In this document: in pieces, positions 57,557 through 64,000 of the stretch
Layout: each line of letters opens with the position of its first letter
Numbering within the stretch: the stretch's first letter is position 1
Assembly (NCBI GenBank): GCA_021399435.1
Contig: JAJTUP010000023.1
Location: 868,001 to 932,000, forward strand
Length of the DNA stretch: 64,000 bases
Direction: 5' to 3'
From: Diaporthe sp. PMI_573
Lineage: Eukaryota > Ascomycota > Sordariomycetes > Diaporthales > Diaporthaceae
The notes under the pieces: model-generated
The model's input: the letters and a program-made list of their open reading frames with translations, nothing else
Databases searched by the model: none
What the model was told of the DNA's origin: nothing
Position numbers and translations under genes: made by a program

Positions 57557-60124
57557 TTAGTTCTTGGTGTCCCCAAGGATATCACCAGCCCCCTGCGACC
57601 CGGACTCGCTCGGCGTGTACGACGACCCGGAGCAGCCGGGCCTGTACCCGTCCGTCACCATGCTGGACGCGATCTCGGACTCGTCGCTCTCGCTCCGCCT
57701 GTCCGCCTCCTGGTAAGCCGGCAGCTCCTCGCCGCCGGGAATCACCAGACCGGCGCCTCCTACGCCGTGGTGGTGGTGGTGGTGGTGGGCGTGGTCGCCC
57801 ACCAGGTCCATGTCGTAGTCGGCTGCCAGGTCTGGGAACATGGCTGCCATTGCTGCCATGGTTGCTGGGTCGGGGCTGAGTTGTCCTGTTGGCATGGTCA
57901 TTGGCATTGGGATGCTGTTGGTGGGCATGAGGTGGCTGGGGATGTAGGGGTGCATATGTTGCTGCTGCTGCTGCTGCTGCTGCATGTGTTGTTGCTGCAC
58001 TGGGACTGGTGCTGGCGCTGGCATCGGCGAGTAGGATGCCTGGCGCGAGTGAGCCACCATGCGTGCGTCCTCGACAGCGACCATCTCGCCAACCACGTCG
58101 GCGGCCGTTCTGAACTGAGAGATGTCCCTGGCGACGACTTCGCTGTCATCCTCGTCATCGGAGTCGGAGTCGCCGCAGTTCCTGAGCATGGCCTCCTTCT
58201 CCTCGTCCTCGGAAAGCTCCGAGTAGTTGGGCCCGAAGCAGAGCCTCTTGTACCACGGGGCGTTGGAGTTACGACGGCGTCGGGGTGACCTGATGGACTT
58301 GCGGACGTAGCGCTGGTAAAGGACGCTGCCGAATACGACGACTAGGACTAGGGAGGCGATTCCTGAGGCGATGTGGATAAGAGGCGGGCCGTGGGGTGGC
58401 CGGGGTCCGTGAGGATGATGTCCAGGAGGCGGGCCAGGAGGGGGAGGGCCAGGCGGGGGAGGACCAGGAGGTGGAGGTGGCCCAGGAGGGGGAGGGAGGT
58501 GACCGTGGAACTCTTCGTGGTCGTGCGGTCCGTCGTGCGGTCCGTCGTGCGGCCCGTCATGCGGTCCAGGCCTGTTGTCGTGATGCCGACGGAGCTCAGT
58601 CTCCCAGGGCATATCGGCGTGATTGTGCTCCTCGGGGCGAGAGGGCCTGGAGTTTTCAGGTCGCTCGGGGTCGTTCTTGCTGCCTGTCTCTTGCTCCTCG
58701 CCCTTAGTTCCAGGTCGTTTGAAACCGTCGGAAGGCTTGTGATCGTCAGGGTTCAGGTGGTCGGGCGTGCCTTCGGGTGCGTCCGGTCGCTCAGGCTCCT
58801 TGGAATCGCGATCTTCATCAGCATGGCCGAAATGACCGTCGTGGCTCACACGAGGCGGTCCTCCCTCGTGTCCGTGTCCGTGCCCATGGTGGTCGTTCGG
58901 AGCCGGGTGCTCCCAGTCTGGCCGTTCCCAGGGCATCGGCGGCGGCGGTCCGTGTGGGTGAACGAAGCCGAAAAAGCTATCCCAGAATCCGCCGTGGGGA
59001 GGCGGCGGAGGGCCGAAGCCGGGGCCGGGAGGCGGCGGCGGGAAATCGCCATGTGGTGGCGGCGGCGGCGGTGGGTGATCACCGTGTGGAGGTGGAGGTG
59101 GAGGTGGGTGGTCACCGTGGTGCGGCGGAGGAGGCGGCCCACACTTGCAGAAGGGTGGAGGGTGAGGGAAATGGGGTTTCTTCCCGTGGGGAGGCGGATA
59201 AGGATGAGTCCCATTGTCGGTGTGATTTCCGTGCCCTGGCTTCCCAAAATGGTGATGAGGGCCGCCGTGGTGGTCACCGCCTGGACCAGGGCGATGCGGT
59301 CCAGGTCCATGAGGCCCATGAGGCCCAGGCCCACCTCCGCCTCCATAGAATGACGACGCCGCACCCTTGACGGTGTGGGCGATTGCTTCAACGACGCACT
59401 TCAGGCTGTCACATTCGTGAATACGGGGCGCTGGCCAGTGCGGTCTCTCCCATCCAAAGGCCTCGGCGAGACGGTGCTCCTTTGCATGAAGTAGGTGCGC
59501 CAGCTCACCCATTTGCCATCTCAGGTAGTCCAACTCAGCCAACTCAGCGTCGAGATCGATCTCCTCATCGTCGTGGTCGGGTTCCGAGTGACCCTGGTGG
59601 TTTGAGTGAACACGGGTCATAGAAGCACCCCCTTCGACATCTGAAATCCAGACGGGTGCGACTTGCTGGAACCGTAGGGTGAAGCCAACGTCTGCGACAG
59701 TCTGACCGTTGACGTTTTCGACGTTCAGGCTTAGCAACTGCTCCTGGGGCTTGTCGTTCCAGGTCACACAGGTGAAGTTCCAAGAAGCGTCAACCACGCG
59801 GTCGCCGTCCAAGTTCAGGGTGCCATGGCCGTCCTCTGATAATCTCTGGCCGTTGATAGTGACATTGCCATATCCACATGCATCTTGAGATTCATTGATG
59901 TCGAATCGGAAAACCAGGTCCGGACTAGGGGTCGACTGGACGGATTCGGGCAGATGCACATTTATAAAGGCTCGAGGAATTGAGTCTAGATTTATGTCAG
60001 TAATCAGAATCGCATCATGCAATTGCACATTGGATATGACTATCGACTCACCCTCGCCCTGAAGAGAAATAGCACCTGCCAGAGCCGGTGTCAGTAAGAC
60101 ACCGGCCGTGTGGAGGCCGCGCAT
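57557..60124 (-). CDS. Secreted-then-anchored Pro/His/Gly-rich membrane protein
   Basis: Single frame of 855 residues from the ATG at 60124 (upstream frame has no ATG). Signal peptide MRGLHTAGVLLTPALAGA. An ordered extracellular domain follows (about 19-180) with WNFTCVTW and LLSLNVENVNGQTVADVGFT, N-glycosylation sites and few cysteines. A helical acidic segment (EIDLDAELAELDYLRWQMGE) leads to about 350 residues of Pro/His/Gly-rich low complexity. One membrane helix (HIASGIASLVLVVVFGSVLY) is followed by the basic stop RYVRKSIRSPRRRR. The cytoplasmic tail is about 220 residues, acidic, with a poly-Gln run and a His run. The layout (ordered outer domain, extended Pro-rich stalk, one helix, short tail) resembles wall or surface sensors, but I recognise no family. 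The stalk contains a 12-bp tandem repeat. Confidence 0.8.
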   Translation of the reverse strand: MRGLHTAGVLLTPALAGAISLQGEGESIVISNVQLHDAILITDINLDSIPRAFINVHLPESVQSTPSPDLVFRFDINESQDACGYGNVTINGQRLSEDGHGTLNLDGDRVVDASWNFTCVTWNDKPQEQLLSLNVENVNGQTVADVGFTLRFQQVAPVWISDVEGGASMTRVHSNHQGHSEPDHDDEEIDLDAELAELDYLRWQMGELAHLLHAKEHRLAEAFGWERPHWPAPRIHECDSLKCVVEAIAHTVKGAASSFYGGGGGPGPHGPHGPGPHRPGPGGDHHGGPHHHFGKPGHGNHTDNGTHPYPPPHGKKPHFPHPPPFCKCGPPPPPHHGDHPPPPPPPHGDHPPPPPPPHGDFPPPPPGPGFGPPPPPHGGFWDSFFGFVHPHGPPPPMPWERPDWEHPAPNDHHGHGHGHEGGPPRVSHDGHFGHADEDRDSKEPERPDAPEGTPDHLNPDDHKPSDGFKRPGTKGEEQETGSKNDPERPENSRPSRPEEHNHADMPWETELRRHHDNRPGPHDGPHDGPHDGPHDHEEFHGHLPPPPGPPPPPGPPPPGPPPPGPPPGHHPHGPRPPHGPPLIHIASGIASLVLVVVFGSVLYQRYVRKSIRSPRRRRNSNAPWYKRLCFGPNYSELSEDEEKEAMLRNCGDSDSDDEDDSEVVARDISQFRTAADVVGEMVAVEDARMVAHSRQASYSPMPAPAPVPVQQQHMQQQQQQQQHMHPYIPSHLMPTNSIPMPMTMPTGQLSPDPATMAAMAAMFPDLAADYDMDLVGDHAHHHHHHHGVGGAGLVIPGGEELPAYQEADRRSESDESEIASSMVTDGYRPGCSGSSYTPSESGSQGAGDILGDTKN
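57961..57983. repeat. GCT trinucleotide repeat (poly-Gln)
   Basis: Seven GCT units and a partial, read on the minus strand as a CAG-type run, giving eight Gln in the cytoplasmic tail of the Pro-rich membrane protein. Next to it is a His-rich run coded near 57769-57790. Confidence 0.85.
58521..58568. repeat. Four 12-bp tandem repeats in the stalk
   Basis: TCGTGCGGTCCG is repeated four times (the last two copies diverged by one or two bases). On the minus strand it codes DGPH repeats. The unit is a multiple of three, so copy number changes keep the frame. Confidence 0.85.
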
Positions 60125-62055
60125 GGCGTTGGAAGAGCGATACAACAGCAAAACGTATTAAACGTAGCACAAGCTCGAATTAATGAGATGCAAATTGCTG
60201 TAGGTTGCCCTTGGAAAGCAAGAGAATAAGCGAGTGAATAAACAAGTGAAATCAATAAAGAGAGGGCTGAGGCTTGCGAGGCCCAGGGTCACTCGATATA
60301 ATAAAAGAACGTGAGGAGCGGCAGGGGTGGGTCAAGTGTCAAGACGCTTCGGGTGGTGGGGGGAAGCGGGTGGCCCACTCAGGCCGTATCTTTTTGAGGC
60401 TCAGCCCAGTGCCGTGGGATTGGAGTGCAAGGCGGGCTCTCCGTGTGACTGGGATCTTCGGCATCAACACGTAGAGTCTGCAATAAGAACAGGACAAGCA
60501 GGAATATTCTGCGTCAAGAATAGACAAAGACCAGGAAGAAGGAGAAGTTCCAAGAGGTTTTTGGATTTCTTAAAAGACTTGAGGGAAAAAGAGGGACCAG
60601 AGCAACGCATCGACGTCGCTCAAACGTGATGGCTCTGGCGCTGCGCAAGCATCTCATGGGCGTCCAGGGGTTGCAGCCAATCAGCCGGGACCAGCTTACG
60701 AGGCCTTGCGCCGCCCCGGAAATGGGATCGTGCAAGAGCCCCACGAGCCTTACGACTGCCAGCGACCAGAGGAAATCAGAGACCATCGCGTCTAAAATGA
60801 GATGATGAACCCTGGCCTGGCCCATCGTGGCGCTGCGTGACAAGCTTTCGACCCCGTCGTGTCTTGTTCCTGCCAACTCGCAAGGCTCAGGTGCAACGTC
60901 GTGTCGACGTGCAGGTTCGACGAAGCCAGGACGTAGACGGTGGATCCCCCGGCACACATGACAGCTTTGGCGGTAGATAGACACTTGTCTCGGTTGTTTG
61001 CCGTGCATGGGTCCTCGGGTGCTAGGACCTAATCGCGAACATGTCCAGTCCGTAGCCGAGCAGTGTGCTGCTGGTGATAACAAGTGGAGGGCTTGAGCTG
61101 CGCCGCGCAGTCTTGCAGTTGTTCAGCCCAGAACGGATGTTCCGCTGAGGGCGCAGTCCCAGGTCTTGCCGATCAGGTGTTGTGGTACAGCAGATAATCG
61201 CAGTTCATCCGGGAGACGCAGCCGTGGTTAGAGCAGAGCGAACGGTTGTCTCGAGAAGGTAAGAGTCGGGTAGCAGGTGATGTAGACAGATGCCATAGTA
61301 TGAGCTTTGAACAGTCCAGTACCCAACCTCTTATGGAGCAGCCACCTCTCAACGTTCTGCCTCTTGTAAATCAATGCCCTGTAAGACAGAACCCTACATA
61401 CAGGTCATCGTCCTATGGAAGCACCTTCTGTGGGAGATCCTCCCATAGGACAATAGGGTAGAATGTGAGGGTGAGCCATTGGGGCTCCGTAGTGACGTTT
61501 TCGTACTTTTTGAGGTGTGATTGTGTAACTGGTGTAATGCATGTCATGTCGAGTTTGCACGTCCAGGATGAGGCAAGCAAGGGAGATAAGAAAGCTACCT
61601 AGGTACAGCCACAAGGCCGCCCTCACCAGCCTCAGAGCGCCACACGGTCGAAACTTTTTTTTGAGAGGGGCACCAGATTGCTCTATGTAAGCTGGTGAGG
61701 GGCCCGGGGCAGGCAGGCTGGCAGGCCAAGGATGCCAGTCAGGACCTCCGTTGCTGCTTTGGCCCCTCCAAAAGCTGCTCTGGCTGGCTCCGACCAAAAA
61801 TCAACCCAGCCTTTAAGTGACTCAAAGGGAAGCAACCGCCTTCACGCCTCGACACAGCGACCGCAACTCGCACCCTCGTGCCTCCGAATCCTCGACTCCA
61901 CTGTAACGCATTGTTGTCGCCGATCCGAGCACTGCATATTCAACTATCCAAATCTCCACTCCGCCAAAGACTGCACTCTCCCCAGCATCCTTCCCGCCCA
62001 CACAACCGAACACATCACGACCCGACCCAGCATCTCGTGAGAACCAGCCGCCAAG
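60125..62055. promoter_or_regulatory. Divergent spacer between the Pro-rich gene and eIF2-alpha
   Basis: 1.9 kb with both promoters. A 189-codon minus-strand frame (60514-61083) has many Arg and Cys and no motif; I do not call it. Pyrimidine-rich DNA at 61890-62050 probably belongs to the eIF2-alpha leader. Confidence 0.5.
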
Positions 62056-63257
62056 ATGTCGCTGACGAATTGTCGATTTTACGGTGAGCTGGAGACGACT
62101 TGAAGCAACAAATATCGGTCAAGTCAGGTCTAACGCGCCATGATGCAGAGGAGAAGTATCCCGAAGTCGATAGCTTCGTGATGGTCAACGTGAAGCAGGT
62201 CCGTCAGCAGAGGACCCCCTCAGCCATATTACCCGCCCCGTGGCAGGGCAACACTGACCTTGGAACCGACAGATCGCCGATATGGGTGCATACGTAAAGC
62301 TTCTGGAATACGACAACATGTTTGTACCCGTCGCTCCTGCCGCATCCACAGAGGCTAACAGGCAACAGCGACGGCATGATCCTCCTCTCCGAACTTTCCC
62401 GAAGACGTATTCGATCGATCCAGAAGCTTATCCGCGTCGGGAGGAACGAGGTTGTCGTCGTTCTCAGGGTGGACAAGGAAAAGGGGTACATTGATCTGTC
62501 CAAGCGTCGAGTCTCCCCCGAGGACATCGTGAAGTGCGACGAGCGGTACAACAAGAGCAAGGTCGTCCACTCAATAATGCGCCACGTCGCCGAGAAGGTC
62601 CAGACCCCGATCGAGCAGCTCTACGAGACCATCACATGGCCCCTCAACAGGAAATACGGCCACGCCATCGACGCCTTCAAGCTCAGCATCACGAACCCCG
62701 ACGTCTGGCAGGACATCCAGTTCCCCAACGAGGCCATCGCCGAGGAGCTCAAGAGCTACATCTCGAAGAGGCTGACCCCCCAGCCTACGAAGCTCCGTGC
62801 CGATATCGAGGTGACGTGCTTCGGCTACGAGGGCATCGACGCCATCAAGACCGCCCTGAGGTGAGACACCCTGGTACCCTGCGCACACCTCCCCCACCAC
62901 TGACACGAGACTTCTGTTCACAGGCGCGCCGAGGCCGGCAACACCGAGGACAACCAGGTCAAGGTCAAGCTGGTGTCCCCTCCCTTGTACGTCCTCACCA
63001 GCCAGTGCCTGGACAAGACAGTGGGAATCGCCAGGCTGGAGCAGGCCATCGTCGATGTCCGCACGAGCATCGAGGGCGCCGGCGGCAAACTCACCGTCAA
63101 GATGGAGCCCAAGGCGGTCACGGAGAGCGACGACGCCGAGCTCCAGGCTCTTATGGAGAAGCGCGAGCGGGAGAACGCCGAGGTCAGCGGCGACGAGAGC
63201 ATGAGCGAGTCCGACGAAGGCGTCCCCGCCCCACGCGAGGCCACACGCGAGGTCTAG
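62056..63257 (+). CDS. SUI2: Translation initiation factor eIF2 subunit alpha
   Basis: Regulatory subunit of eIF2, which brings initiator tRNA to the 40S ribosome. Five exons: 62056-62083, 62149-62198, 62273-62319, 62369-62860 and 62924-63257 give 316 residues. The first three exons are only 28, 50 and 47 bp, with introns of 65, 74, 49 and 63 bp. The S1 domain reads [10 protein letters not shown], then [25 protein letters not shown] and [15 protein letters not shown]. The kinase target is Ser52 (Ser51 without Met) in SELSRRR, so Gcn2-type control is possible. The helical domain and C-terminal alpha/beta domain ([14 protein letters not shown]) follow. The tail is acidic ([11 protein letters not shown]), as usual in fungi. 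The donor of intron 3 (GTTTGT) is weak, but phase and conserved sequence fix it. Confidence 0.97.
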
Positions 63258-64000
63258 ACGTCTGCTCTTTGCATTTCCGGCGCTGGGACCTAGAGAGGGG
63301 AGACAAAAGTTGTGTGATCTGGCATTTTCTGGCCAAGGATAAGAGTGACTCGTCAGCAAGGGCGAAGTTGACTGCTTGGTGACGACAACGACCATTCGGC
63401 CTGTGGGCCATCTGGTCACGGGCGTCTTGGTGAGCGGGTAGGAGACTGTCAGCGAGCTCCATAGACCACGGAGGCGTTGTGGCTGTCGACAGACCTCCCT
63501 GGTGCTTCAGATAATGGTGGAAAATCAGGACAAGCGAATGAAAGAAAAACACGAAATGAAAAGTGCTGATACTGGCTTATGCTGAGTGCAGTGAGCACAC
63601 TACAGACAGACCCCAAATTGGCCATAAACGTGTTTCCTCGCCAGACAGCTTCCCTAGGCACACGGTACAGGAGACTGGCCACTGCATTGTGAAGCGCATG
63701 CTGTGCACCACGCCGCAGGCCAGCCAGGCTGGTTGATCCCAGCAGGGCGGGTGAACTGGTCCGGATCCCTGCTGATGCCCCACAATGCGCCGTGCCCGCT
63801 CGCAGTAGGCCGGTCCAGAGTCAGCCAGCCCGTCCACCTCACCGGCTGCTTTCTGCCACCCAAACCGAACAGATAGACTGCCACAGACCACGAACCACAG
63901 AACGGCACACCGCAGAACATACTCCAGACTAACAGGGCAGCTTTCTCTCCCACGCCAGGCTTGCGTTTCGCTCGTGTCTTTGTCGTTCGGTGCCGGTGCC
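63258..64000. other. Right-end flank without recognised gene
   Basis: 743 bp after the eIF2-alpha stop. Minus-strand frames of about 100 codons at 63577-63953 show no motif. Nothing else is seen. Confidence 0.5.

Noticed and set aside
60514..61083. 189-codon minus-strand open frame
   Set aside because: Arg/Cys-rich composition without motif; probably a chance frame in the eIF2-alpha/Pro-rich spacer.
1..64000. CRISPR arrays, insertion sequences, long terminal repeats
   Set aside because: No regularly spaced direct repeats, transposase or reverse-transcriptase frames were recognised.

Overview
The window is nuclear DNA from a filamentous ascomycete (Pezizomycotina, most likely Sordariomycetes). 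The evidence is short spliceosomal introns (about 47-190 bp) with GTRNGT donors and YAG acceptors, long gene-free spacers, a fused pyrimidine-synthesis gene of fungal type, a Dicer-like RNase III gene, an AA9 lytic polysaccharide monooxygenase with a fungal CBM1, and a block of HET and NACHT-type genes. No species is assigned. No rRNA, tRNA, CRISPR array or transposon was recognised. All exon models below come from reading splice sites and phases by eye.

Layout. 1-586 (-): secreted Ala/Asn-rich protein, cut by the window edge. 3579-4604 (-): Rieske protein of respiratory complex III. 5064-8637 (-): DDB1. 10232-11611 (+): AA9-CBM1 cellulose-active oxygenase. 11853-14331 (-): two-HKD phospholipase D-like protein. 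16436-27678: an accessory block with a HET-domain gene (+), an unknown and possibly broken ORF (-), a GDSG-motif protein (-), a membrane-anchored protein (+) and a NACHT STAND protein (-). 28707-35533 (-): trifunctional-type carbamoyl-phosphate synthase / aspartate transcarbamylase (URA2/pyr-3). 37903-41726 (+): TRP-like Yvc1 channel. 42565-42903 (-): 71-aa membrane microprotein. 45183-47730 (+): 788-aa unknown. 48681-49055 (-): 124-aa unknown. 49676-50776 (-): TAP42. 51804-56841 (+): Dicer-like 1. 57557-60124 (-): large Pro/His/Gly-rich single-pass membrane protein. 62056-63257 (+): eIF2-alpha.

Most of the window is housekeeping (respiration, DNA damage and ubiquitin ligation, pyrimidines, calcium, TOR signalling, RNAi, translation initiation). 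The 16.4-27.7 kb block is different. It joins a HET cell-death domain, a STAND NTPase with a C-terminal membrane segment, a protein with a trypsin-type GDSG motif and a separate C-terminally membrane-anchored protein. The GDSG gene and the membrane-protein gene are divergent and share a 395-bp promoter. This arrangement suggests a non-self recognition or regulated cell-death locus and is the best candidate here for an undescribed system. That functional link is inference from context, not shown by the sequence.
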